A stretch of DNA of 64,000 bases. Origin: Molossus alvarezi. Taxonomy: Eukaryota; Chordata; Mammalia; Chiroptera; Molossidae. The notes beneath the pieces are model-generated. The model was given only the letters and a program-made list of their open reading frames with translations, searched no databases and was not told the origin of the DNA. Shown piece after piece: positions 1 through 12,192 of this stretch. A program made the translations under genes and the position numbers. The stretch is from assembly GCA_037176705.1 (NCBI GenBank), contig JBAWUJ010000118.1, positions 62,001 through 126,000 of the forward strand, in the 5' to 3' direction. Position 1 is the first letter of the stretch. Each line of letters starts with the position of its first letter.

Positions 1-3000
1 GTGTTCCAGATAAAGAATTAGATAGGGTTCCAAGGAAGAAACTAGCTAGAGTTCCAGGGAAAAACTAGCTAGTGTTCCATGGTAGAAACCAGGTAGTGTT
101 CCTTGGAAGTTACTACTTAATCTTCTATCATGAAACTACCTAGTGTTCCATGGAAGCAACAAGTTAGTGTTCCATGGAACTAATTACTTACTGTTCCATG
201 GATGGAACTACTTACTCTTCCATGGAATAAACTATCACTGTTCCATGGAAAGATATATTTAGTGATCCATGGAAGTCACTAGTAAGTGTTCCATGGAAAT
301 AAATTACTTTGTGTTCTATTGCAGAAACTAGCTAGGTTTACATGGAGGTAACTAGCTAGTGTATTATGGAAAAAAGCAGCTAGGGTGTCGTGAAAAAACT
401 TCTTAGTGTTCAGTAGAAGGAACTACTTTGAATTTTATGGAAGGAATTATCTAGTGTTCCATGGAAAAAAATAGCTAGTGTTCCATTGAAAGAACTACTT
501 AGTGTTCCATGGAAGGAATTAGCTAGTGTTCCATGGAAGAAACTACTTCGTGTTCTATGAAAAAAACTACATCGTGTTTCAAGGAAGGAACTATCTAGTG
601 GTCCATAGAAGGAACTACATTGTGTTTCATGGTAGGAACTATCAAGTGTTCCATGGAAGAAACCAACTAGTGTTCCATGGAAAGAACTACTTAGTGTTCC
701 ATGGAAGAAATTAGCTAGTGTTCCATGGTAGGAACTACTTGGTGTTTCATGGAAGAAACTGCTTCGTGTTTGTGGATAAACTAGCTAGTGTTTCATGGAA
801 GGACTTCTTAGTGTTCCATGGAAGGAACAACAAGTGTTCCATGGAAAGAACTAGCTAGTGTGTTATGGAACGAACTAACTAGTGTTCCAGGGAAGGAACT
901 ACTTAATGTTTTAGGGAAGAAATTACTTAGTGTTTCAGGAAAGGAACTAGCTAGTGTTCCATGGAAGAAACTATCTCAGTTCTGTGGAAAGACTAGCCAG
1001 TTTTCCATGGAAAAGCTAGTGTTCAATGGAAAGAAATACTTAGTGTTTCATGGGAGAAACTAGCTGTTGTTCCATAGAAAGAACAATTTAGTGTTCCATG
1101 GAAAAAACTATTTAATGTTCCATGGAAAGAACTACTTAGTGTTCAATGGAAGAAACTAGCTAGTGTTCCATGGAAGAATATAATGTTCCATGGAAGGAAC
1201 TAGTAAGTGTTTCATGGAAGGAACGAGCTAGTGTTCTATGGAAACAACTAGGTAGTGTTCCATAGAAAGAAATTCTAAGTGTTTCTTGGAAGAAGCTAGC
1301 TGGTGTTCCTTGGAAGGAAGTACTTTGTGTTCCATGAAAAGAAGTAGCTAGTGTTCCATGAAAAAAAACTCTTTGTGTTCAGTGCAAGGAACTAGTTAGT
1401 GTTCCATGGAAGGAACTCGCTAGAGTTCCATGAAAAAAACTACTTAGTGTTCCATGGAAGGAATTAGCTAGTGTTCCAGGGAAGGAACTAGCTAATGTTT
1501 CAGGAAAGGAACTAGCTAGTGTTCCATGGAAGAAACTAGCTAGTGTTCCGTGGAAAGAAATACTTAGTATTCAATGGAAGAAACAGGCGAGTGTTCCATG
1601 GACGTAACTAGCTGCTCTTTTATGTAAAACACTGGCTGGTGTTACAGGGAAGAAACTACTTAGTGTTCCAGGAAAGGACTTATCTAGTGTTCCAGGGAAG
1701 GACCTAGCTAGATTTTAGGGAAGAAACTTCTTAGTGTTCTAGGGGAGTAACTACTTAGTGTTCCATGGAAGGAACTACTTTGTGTACCATTGTAGGAACT
1801 AGCTAGTGTTCCATGGAAGGAACTACTTTGTGTACCACGGAAGGAACTAGCTGGTTTTCCATGGAAGGAACTCGTTAGTGTTCCATGGTAGGAACTACTT
1901 AGTGTTTCATGGTGGGAACTACTTAGTGTTCCATGGAAGGAACTAGCTAGAGTTCAAAGGAACGAAATACTTATTGTTTCATGGAAGGAACTATTAGTGT
2001 TCAGTGGAAGGATCTAGCTAGTGTTCCATGGAAGGAATTTCTTAGTGTTCCATGTAAGAACCTAGCTAATGTTCCATTGAAGGTACTAGCTAGTGTTTTA
2101 TGGAAGGAACTACTTAGTGTTCTATGGAAAAAAACTACATATTGTTTCAAGGAATGAACTAGCTGGTGTTCTATGGAAGGAACTCGTCGGTGTTCCAGAG
2201 GAAAAAGTACTAAGTGTCCAAGGAAAAAATTAGCTTGCGTTCCAGGAAAGGAACTAGCTAGAGTTTCGGGGAAAAAACTAGCAAGTGTTCCATGGAAAGA
2301 ACTAGCTAGTGTTCCATGGAAGAAACTAGGTAGAGTATCAAGGAAGAAACTAGCTAGTGTTCTGTAGGAGGAAGTACTTAGTGTTCCATAGAAGGAAATA
2401 CTTAGTGTTTCATGGAAGGAACTATTTAGTGTTCCATGGAAGAAACTGGCGAGTGTTCCATGGAAGAAACTGGCTAGTGTTGCATGCAAGGTACTACTTA
2501 GTGCTCATTGGAAGAAACTAGCTAGTGTTCCATGGAAAGATCTAGTTAGTGTTTCATGCAAGAAAATAGTTAGTGTTTTATGGAAGAAACTACTGAGTGC
2601 TCCATGGTAGGAACTAGCTAGTGTACCTTACAGGGAACTAGCTAGTATTCCATGGAATATATTATTTAGTTTTCCATTAAAGGAACTAGTTATTGTTCCA
2701 GGGAAGGAATTACTTATTGTTCCAGGGAATAAATTCATTAGTGTTCCAGGAAAGGAACTAGCTAGTGTTCCATGGAAGGAAGTAGCTAGGGTTCCACGGA
2801 AGGAACTAGACAGTGTTCCATGGAAAAGCTAGCTAGTGTTCAATGGAAAGAAATACTTAGTGTTTCATGGGAGAAACTAGCTGGTGTTCCATGGAAGGAA
2901 CAACTTAGTATTCCATGGAAAAAACTACTTAATGTTCCATGGAAAGAACTGCTTAGTGTTCAATGAAAGAAACTAGCTAGTGTTCCATGGAGGTATATAG

Positions 3001-4190
3001 TGTTCCATGGAAGGAACTAGATAGTGTTCCGAGGAAATAAATTCTAAGTGTTCCATGGAAAGAAATTCTAAGTGTTCCATGGAAGGAACTAATTAGTGTT
3101 CCTTACAAGGAAGTAGCTAGTGTTCCCTGGAAGGAACTAGCTAGGGATTCATGTTAGAAATTACTTAGTGTTCCATGAAAAAAACAAGCTAGTGTTCCAT
3201 GGATAAACTACTTAGTTTTACACGCAATGAACTACTTTGTGATCCATGAGAGAAACTACTTAGTATTCCATGGAAGGAACTAGCTAGTGTTTCATGAAAG
3301 GAACTAGATAATGTTCCATGGGAGGAAATAGCTTGTGTTCCATGGAAGAACCTAGCTAGTGTTTCATGGATAAATTGAGCTAGGTTTTTATGGAAGGACC
3401 TAGCGAGTGTGCAGGGAAGAAACTACTAAGTGTTCAATGGAAGGAACTATGTAGTGTTCATAGAAGGATCTAGCTTGTGTTCCATAAAATGAACTACTCA
3501 CTTTTTTATGGAAGAAACTCGCTAGGATTCCATGGAAGGAACTACTTAGTATTCCATGAAAAAAACAAGCTATTGTTCCATGGAGAAACTACTTACTGTT
3601 CCATGAAAGCAACTACTTAATGTTCCATGGAAGAAATTACTAAGTGTTGCATGGAAGGAACTAGCTAGTGTTCCATTAAAGAAACTAGAGAGTGGTCCAT
3701 GGAAGAAACTACTTAGTGTTCCGTGGAAGGAACTACTTACTGCTCCATGTAAGGAACTAGCTAGTGTTCCATGGAAGGAGATAGTTAACGCTCCATGGTA
3801 AAAACTAGACAGTGTTCCATGGAAGAAACTAGCTAGTGTACCTTGGAAGTATCTAGCTAGTGTTCCATGGATGGAACTAGCTAGTGTTCTATGGAAGGGA
3901 CTAATTAGTGTTCTATTGAAAGTACTACTTAGATTTCCAATGAAGGAACTAGCTAGAATTCCACGGAAGTAACTACCATTTGTTCATGGAAGGAGCTACT
4001 TAGTGTTCTAATTAAGGAATTTCTTACTGCTCCATGGAAGGAACTAGTTAGAGTTCCATGAAGAATCTAGCTAGTACAACATGGAAGTAACTAACTAGAG
4101 TTCAATGGAAGAAACTAGCTAGTGTTCCATGGAAGGAACTACATAGAGTTCTAAAAAAGGACTAGAGATTTAGTGTTAAAGAATATAGTG
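1..4190 (+). repeat. 24-bp satellite array, block 1, forward orientation
   Basis: Head-to-tail array of a diverged 24-bp monomer. The consensus is TTCCATGGAA, then GGA, then ACTAGCTAGT, then G; a common variant has CTACTTAGT in place of the second dyad. Monomers differ by point changes and small indels. Because 24 is a multiple of three, long accidental open frames with 8-residue periods (for example 526-714 and the opposite strand of 2001-2489) run through it; I do not regard them as genes. TTCCAGGGAA variants cluster near 1480-1700 and 2690-2760. Nothing else is visible in this stretch. Confidence 0.95.
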
Positions 4191-4650
4191 CTGAGAAGAA
4201 ATGGCGGCGAAGTGAATGGAGCGACACAGACCATCTCCCAAGACCAAACTGGATTTACAACAAAAATAAAGGCAAATCGTCAAGAAAGGGCAACCAAAAG
4301 ACACCTTGGAGGAACACATAACCAGAAACACCCACTCAATCCTGGTAGGCTTGCGAGGACGCGAGAGGGGGCCAGGAGCCCATGGTCCACAGCGGCCTGG
4401 GCAGGGACCAGGGAACTCAGCGGGAAGTTAATGCTACCGCCACCCTTGCGATCCTGCATGGGCCCGGGGAACTCTGTTACCTGCTAAGCTCTTGGCTGGT
4501 GCCGAGATGAACCACAAAACTTATATGCATGTATGCATGAACAGTGGACATGGACAAAAATCTGGGGAAGGGGCAGGGGGGAGGGGGAGGGGGAATCAGT
4601 GGGGGAAAAAGGAGAAACATCTGTAACAAAAATTAATCAATAAAAAATAA

Positions 4651-4686
<36 letters not shown>

Positions 4687-4688
4687 AT
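4191..4688 (+). mobile_element. Internally deleted LINE-1: 5'UTR fused to 3'UTR plus (AAAT)n tail
   Basis: A non-autonomous LINE-1 derivative. Its first roughly 210 bases align by eye with the 5' end of the full-length LINE-1 in this window (22346 downward, minus strand), including the shared ATGGCGGC start region and the stretch around CACAGACC and CCAAACTGGA. From about 4500 it matches that element's 3'UTR (AACTTATATGCATGTATGCATGA), followed by a G-rich tract and an AAAT tail. All of ORF1 and ORF2 is absent. The middle (about 4410-4500) I could not match. It differs visibly from the long copy, so it is probably another subfamily. No convincing target-site duplication is seen, and the satellite changes orientation across it. 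The open frame at 4173-4487 is not credible coding. Confidence 0.8.
4197..4208 (+). promoter_or_regulatory. Predicted YY1 site at the 5' end of the short LINE-1 derivative
   Basis: The sequence AAGAAATGGCGGC near the first base of the element fits the YY1 consensus AANATGGCGGC. LINE-1 promoters are known to use a YY1 site close to +1 to place the transcription start. The same motif lies at the same place in the full-length copy at 22323-22335. Function here is inferred. Confidence 0.5.
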
Positions 4689-7600
4689 AGTTTCTTCCAT
4701 GGAACATTAAGTAGTTGCTTCCATGGAACACTAAGTATTTTCTTCCAAGGATCACTAAGTTCTTCCTTTCATGTACACTGGCTAGTTCCTTCCATGGATC
4801 ACTAGCTAGTTTCTTTCCTTGAACAATAATTAGTTCCTTCCATGGAACACTAAGTATTTCCTTCCATGGAACACCAGCTAGTTCCTTCCATGAAACACTA
4901 AGTAATTCCTTCCATGACACTAAATAGTTCCTTCAATGGAACACTAGCTAGTTATTTTTATGGAACACTAAGTTTTTTCTTCCATGGAACACTAGGTAGT
5001 TCATTCCATGGGACACTAGGTAGTTCCTTCCATGGAATACAGAGTAGTTTTTTTTCCATGGAACCCTACGTTTTCTTTCCATGGAAAACAGCTAGATCCT
5101 TCCATGAAACACTAAGTAGTTTTTTCTATGAACACTAAGAAGTTCCTTCCATGTAACACTAGCAAGTTTTTGCCGGGAACAATAAGTAGTTCCTTTTATG
5201 AAACACTATGTATTTGCTTTCATGGGACACTAGCTAGTTCCACCCATGGACATTAGCTAGTTCCTTCCATGGAACATTATGTAATTCCTTCCATAGAACA
5301 CTAAGTAGTTTCTTCCAAGAATTACTAGCTAGTTTCTTCGAAAGAACACTAAGTATTTCCATCCATGGAACACTTGTTAGTTTCTTCTATGGAACTCTAG
5401 GTAGGTCGTTCCATAAAACACTAAGTGGTTTTTCCATATAACACTAGCTAATTACTTCCAGGAAACACTAGCTATTTCTTTTCTTGGACCACTAGCTAGT
5501 TCCTTCCATGGAACACAAAGTAATCCCTTCCATGGAACACTAAATAGTTCCTCCCAAGAATTACTAGCTAGATTCTTCTATGGAACACTATGTAGGTCTA
5601 TCCATGGAACAAAATATGGTACTTCCATTGAATTCTAGGTAGGTCCTTCCAGGAAACACTAAGTGATTCCTTACATGGAACATTAGCTAGTTCCTTCCAT
5701 GAAACACTAGCTATTTATTTCCTTGGAACACTAGCTAGTTTCTTTCATGGTACACTAGCTAGTTCCTTCTATGGAATATTTATTAGTTCCTTCAGTGGAA
5801 CACTAGGTAGTTCTTTCCAAGGAACACTAAGTAATTCTTTTCATGGAACACGAAATAGTTCCTTCCAATAATTAATAGCTAGTTCCTTCTATGGAACACT
5901 ATGTAGGTCTATCCATGGAACATTAGCTTGTTTCTTCCATGCAATTCTAGGTAGGTCCTTCCAAAGAACAATAAGTGATTCCTTCCATGGAACATTAGCT
6001 AGTTCCTTCCATGAAACACTAGCTAATTCTTTCCTTGGAACACTAGTTAGTTACTTCCATGGAACACTAGATTGTTATTTCCTTGGAACACTAGCTAGTA
6101 TCATCTTTGGAAAACTAGCTAGTTCCTTCTATGGAACACTATCTAGTTCCTTCCAAGGAACAATAGATATTTCTGCCATGTTTTACTAGCTAGTTCCTTC
6201 CATGGATTACTAGCTAGTTCCTTCCCTTGAACACTAACTACTTCCTTTACTGGATCACTAGCTTGTTCCTTTTATGGAACACTATGTAGTTACTTCCATG
6301 AAAACCTAAGTAGTTTCTTTCATGGAAATCAAGCTAGTTCCTTCCATGGAACACCAGCTAGATACTTCCATGGAGCACTAGATAGATTTTTCAAGGAACA
6401 TTAGCGAGTTCCAGCATGGAACACTAACTAGCTGCTTCCATGAAACACTAGCTAGTTCCTTCCATGGAACACGAGCTAGTTCCTTCCATGAAACACAAAG
6501 TAGTTCCTTCATGGAACACTGGCTATTTTTTTCGAATGAACACTAGATAGTTCCTTCCATTGAACACTAAGAAATTCCATCCATAGAACACTATGTACTT
6601 CCTTCCATAAAACACTTTTCTTGGAACACTAATTAGTTGCTTCCATGGAAACTATCTAGTTCCTTCCATGGAACACTAGATTGTTTATTCCATGGATCAC
6701 TAGGTAGTCCCTTTCGTGGAATACTAGCTAGTTCTTTCCCTGGAACACTACATAGTTCCTTCCCTGGAAAACTAGTAGTTCCTTCCATGGAACACTAGCT
6801 AGTTATTTCCATAAAACACTAGCTAGTTCATTCTATGGAACACTATCTAGTTCCTTCCATGGAACTCTAGATTGTTTATTCCATAGATCACTTGCTAGAT
6901 CTTTCGTGGAATATTAGCTAGTTCCTTCCATGGAACACTAGCTAGTTATTTCCATAAGACACTAGCTAGTTCCTTTCATGGAACACTAGATAGTTCCTTC
7001 ACTGGATCACTAACTTGTTCCTTCCATGAAACACTAAGTCGATTCTTCCCTGGAACACTTGGTAGTTCTTTCCCTGGAACACTAACTAGTCCTACTCTGG
7101 ATCACTAAGTAGTTCCCTACATGGAAACTAACTACTTCATTTTCTGGAACACTAGGTAGTTCTCTCCTTGGAAGATTAAGTAGTTACTTCCATAAAAATC
7201 TAAGTAGTTTCTTCCATGGAAAAGTAGCTTGTTTTTTCCATGGAACACGATTTAGTTCTTTGCATGGTACACTAACTCGTTTCTTCCATGAAACATTAAC
7301 TAGTTTCTTACAAGTAACACTAGCTAGTTTCTTCCATGACATACTAGCTAATTCCGTTCATGGAACACTTAGTAGTTCTTTCTTTGAACAATAAGTAGTC
7401 TCTTCCATGGAACACTAGCTAGTTCCTTGTATGGAACAGTTTGTCGTATCCTTTCATGGAACACTAGCTAGTTCCTTCCATGGAACACTAAGTAGTTCCA
7501 TCCATAAAACATTAACTAGTTCCTTCCATGGAACACTAGGTAGTTTTTTCCATGTAACAGTAGCTAATTCTAGCTAGTTTCTTCGATGGAACACTAGCTA

Positions 7601-10600
7601 CTTACTTCCATGTTATCCTAGCTAGTTACTTCATGAACTCTAACTAGTTTATTCCATGGAGCAGTAAGTAGTTTCTTCCATGTACCACTAAGTAGTTCCT
7701 CTCATGGAATACTATTTACTTTCTTTCATGGAACACTAGGTAGTTTCTTCCATGGAATACTTAGTAGTTTCTTCCATGGAACATTAAGTAGTTCGTTCCA
7801 TGGAACACTAAGTAGTGCCATCTATGGAACACTAACTAGTTTTATGCATGGAACACTAGCTAGTTCCTTTCATGGAACACTAAGTAGTCTCTTCCATGGA
7901 ACAATACATTGTTCCCTCCATAAAACTTTAAGTAGTTTCTACAATGGTATAATAACTAGTTTTTTCCATTGAACACTATCAGGATAATTCGAGTGAACAA
8001 TAAGTATTTCCTTCCATGGAAAACTAAGTACATCCTTTCATGGAACACTAAGTAGTTCATTTCATGTATTGATAGATAGTTCCTTCCATGGAACACAAAG
8101 TAGTACTTTTTATGGAACTCTATGTAGTTACTTTTATAGAACACTAGCTAGTTCTTTCCATGGAAAACAAAGTAGTTGCTTCCATGCAATACTAAAAAGT
8201 TTCTTCCATGGAACACTAGTAGTTTATCCATGGAACACTAAGCAGTTCCTTCCATTGAATGCTAAGTAGTCTCTTCCATGGAACCCAAGCTAGTTCCTTC
8301 CATTGAAAACTAGCTAGTAACGTCCATGGAACACTAAGTAGTATTTTCCATGGAACACTACCTATTTCCTACCAAGGAACACTATACTGATCCTTCCATG
8401 AAACACTAAATAGTTCCATCCATGGAACACTAAGTAGTTCTTTCCATGGAATCGTAGCTAGACCTTCCATGGAACACTATGTAGTTCCTTCCATAAAACA
8501 CTAAGTAGTTTCTTCCATGGAACACTAGCTAGTTTTAGTAAGTTCCTTCCATGGAACACTAAGTAGTTCCTTCCATGAAACAGTAGATAGTTCCTTCCAT
8601 GGAACACTATTTAGTTTCCTGCATGGAACACTAACCAGTTTCTTCCATGTAACACTAACTACTACCTTCCAGGGAACACTATCTAGTTCCTACTATGGAA
8701 CAATAAGTAGTTCCCTCCATGGAACACCAGCGAATTTCTTCCATGGAACACTAGCTGGTTCCTTTCATAGAACTCTACATTGTTCCTTCCATGGAACAGT
8801 AAGTAGGTCCTTTTATGGAACATTAAGTAGATTCTTCCATGGAACACTATGTATTTTACACCATGGAACACTACCTAGTTCCTTCCATTGCACACTAGCT
8901 ACTTCCTTCTATGGAACACTAGCAAGTTTCTTCCATGGAACACAAACTAGTTCCTTCCATGGAATACTAGCTAGTCTCCTCCATGGAAAATTAAGCAGTT
9001 CTTTCCATGGAACACTAGCTAGTTTCTAGTAGTTTTCCCAAGGAATACTAAGTAGCTCCTTCTATTGAAATTTAAGTAGCAACTTCCATGGAATATTGGC
9101 TAGATTCTTCAATTGCAGACTAGCTAGTTCCTTCCATGCAACACTAAGTTGTTGTTTCCATGGAACATTATCTATTTCGTTCAAAGGAACACTAGCCTGT
9201 TTCTACCATGGAACACTAAGTAGTTCCATCCATGGAACACTAAGTAGCTCCTTCCATGGAACACTAGCTAGATCCTTCCATGGAACAATAAGTAGTGCCT
9301 TCCATGGAACACTAAGTAGTTTCTTCCATTGAAAACTAGCTAGTTCCTTCCATGGACCACTGTTTAGTTTTTTGCATGGAAAACTAACTAGTTTCTTCCA
9401 TTGAACACTAACTTGTTACTTCCATGGAACACTAGCTAGTTTCTTCCATGGAACACTAAGTAATTTCCTCCATCAAACTCTAGCTAATGTCTTCCATGGA
9501 ACACTAGCTAGTTCCTTCCATGGAACACAACCCAGTTCCTTCCATGGAACAGTAAGTAGTTCCTTCCATGGAACATTAAGTACATTCTTTTATGGAACAC
9601 TAAGTAGTTCCGTCCATGGAACACTAGCTAGTACCTTTCAAGGAACACTAACTAATTTCTTCCATGGAACACCATCTAGTTTAGCTATTTCCTTCCATGG
9701 TACACTAAGTAGTTCATTCCATGGAACACTAAGTAATTTTTTCTATGGAACACTAACTTGTTCCTTTTATGGAACCCTAGCTAGATACATCCATGTAACA
9801 CTAGCTAGTTCTTTCCATGGAACACTAGCTAGTTCCTTCCATGGAACACTAACTAGCTCCTTCTTTCGAACACTAGTTAGTTCCTTTCATGGAACACTAA
9901 GTACCTCCTTCAATGAAACACAAACTTGTTCTTTCCATGGAACACTAGCTAATTCCTTCCATGGAACACTATTTTCTTCCATCCATGGAACAAAAAGTAG
10001 TTTCATTCACGGAACACTAGATAGTTCCATTCATAAAACTCTAGCTAGTTCCTACCAAGGAACACTATTTTCTTTTTCCATGGAACACAAGCGAGTTTCT
10101 TCCATGGAACTCTAGATAGTTCGTTCCATGGAACACTACCTTGATCCTTCCATGGAACACTAAGTAGTTCCTTCCGTGGAACACTAGCTAGTTCCTTCCA
10201 TGGAACACTAAATAGTGCCATCCATGGAACACTAACTAGTTTTATCCATTGAACACTAGCTAGTTTTTTCCATGGAACACGAAGTTGTTCCTTCCTTAGA
10301 ACATAAGTAATTCCTTCCATGGAACACTACGTTGTTCCCTCCATGGAACACAAAGTAGTTTCTTCAATCGTATACTATAAATTTTTTCCATTGAACATTA
10401 GCAGGTTTATTTCAGTGTACAGCAAGTAGTTTCTTCCATGGAACACTAAGTGTTTCCTTCCCTGAAACTCTAAATAGTTCCTTCCATGGATCACTATATA
10501 GTTCCTTCCATGGAACACTAAGTAGTTCTTTCTATGGAACACTAAGTAGTTTTTTCCATGTGATATTAAGAAGTTGCTTCCAGGGAACACTAGCTAGTTT

Positions 10601-12184
10601 CTTCCATGGATCACTAGTAGTTCTTCCATGGAAAACTAAGTAGTTCCTTCTATTGAACTCTAAGTAGTGCTTTCCATGGAACACTAGCAAGTTCCGTCCA
10701 TAGAAAACTAGATATTTTCTTCCGAGGGACACTATCTAGTTTCTTTCCATGGAACATTAGCTAGATCTTTCAGGGAACATTACTTTGTTACTTCCATGAG
10801 TCACAAGCTCCTCCCTTCCATGGAATATTAGCTAGTTCCTTCACTTAAACACTAGCTAGTTCTTTCCCTGGAACATTAACTAGTTCCTTTTCTGAAACAC
10901 TAAGAAGTTCCACCCATGGAACACTAAGTAGTACCTTCCATGGAACACTGGTAATTCAATGCATTAAACACTAACTTGTTCCTTCCATGGAACACTAAGT
11001 AGTTCCTTCCATGGTACACTGGTAATTCCTTCCATTGAACACAAACTTGTTTCTTCCATGGAACACTAGCTAGTTTTTCCCACGGAACACTAAGTAGTTT
11101 CTTTCCTGAAACACAGGCTAGTTCCTTCCATGGCACACTAGTTTATTCCTTTCATTGAACAGTAGATAGTTCCTTCCATGAATCATTAGCTAGTTTCTTC
11201 CATGGAACACTAGCTAGTTCTTTTCCTGGAACACTAGATAGTTCTTCCTTTGGAGCAGCACTAGTTACTTGCATGGAACACTAAGTACTTCCTTTCATGG
11301 AAAAATAACTTTTTTTTCCCATGGAACACTAGCTAGCTCCTTCTATGGAGCACTAGTTTTTCCTTCCATGGAACACTAAGTAGTTCCTTCCATTGAACAC
11401 TAAGTAGTTCCTTACACGGAACACTAAGTAGTTTCTTACCTGGAACCCTAGCTAATTCCTTCCATGGAACACTAGCTATTTCCTTCAATGGAACACTACT
11501 ATTTTCTTCCATGGCACACTAGTTAGTTCCTTCCATGGAGCACTAGATATTTCCTGCAATGAGTCACTAGCTAGTTTTTTCCCTGGAACACTAACTAGTT
11601 CTTTCTTTGGAGCACTAACTAGTTTTCCTCATGGAATAATAAGTCCTTCCTTCCATTGAACAATAACTTGTTCTTTTCATGGAACACTAGCTAGTTCCAT
11701 ACTTGGAGCTCTAAGTAGTTCCTTCCATGGAACACCAAGTAGTTTCTTTCGAGGAACACTAGATACTAGTTCCTTCCATGGAACACTAGCTAGTTCCTTC
11801 CATGGAACATTAGGTAAATCTTTCCATGGAACACTACATAGTTACTTCCATGGATCAAAAGCTAGTTCCTATTATGGAACACTAAGTTCATTTTTCCCTG
11901 GAACTATAGCTAGTTCCTTCCCTGAAACAGTAACTAGTCTTGTTCTTGTAACACTAGGTAGTTACTTCCATGGATCATTAATTAGTTACTTCCACGAAAA
12001 CCTATGTAGTTTCTTCCATTGAAATCTAGCTAGATTTTGGCATGGAACACTATATAGTTTTTTGCATGGAATACTAACTAGTTTCTTCCATGGAACACTA
12101 GCTTCTTCCTTCCATAAAACAGTAAGTAAATTCTTCCATGGACCCTAAGTAGTTCCTTCCATGGAACATTAGCGATTTCCCTCC
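4689..12184 (-). repeat. 24-bp satellite array, block 2, reverse orientation
   Basis: Same monomer as block 1 but read on the other strand: on the plus strand the 3-bp linker TCC now precedes TTCCATGGAA. The orientation holds without exception that I can see over 7.5 kb. TTCCCTGG variants gather at 6700-7140 and 10830-11240. A composite landmark (TTACTTCCAT followed about 100 bases later by TTGCATGG) occurs at about 7180-7310 and 11985-12095. Partial extra units of about 10 bp occur at 7561-7581. There are no genes. Confidence 0.93.
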
Positions 12185-12192
12185 ATAGAAGG
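12180..12192. other. Satellite orientation switch, reverse to forward
   Basis: Left of this point the monomers read with TCC before the CCATGG dyad; right of it they read with GGA after the dyad. The switch falls on a slightly decayed dyad (TTCC-CTCCATAG-AA), leaving a 3-bp linker on both sides. No foreign DNA lies at the junction. Confidence 0.8.

Noticed and set aside
4173..4487. Possible small gene of 104 codons
   Set aside because: It lies in LINE-1 5'UTR sequence, starts in satellite and shows no protein-like features.
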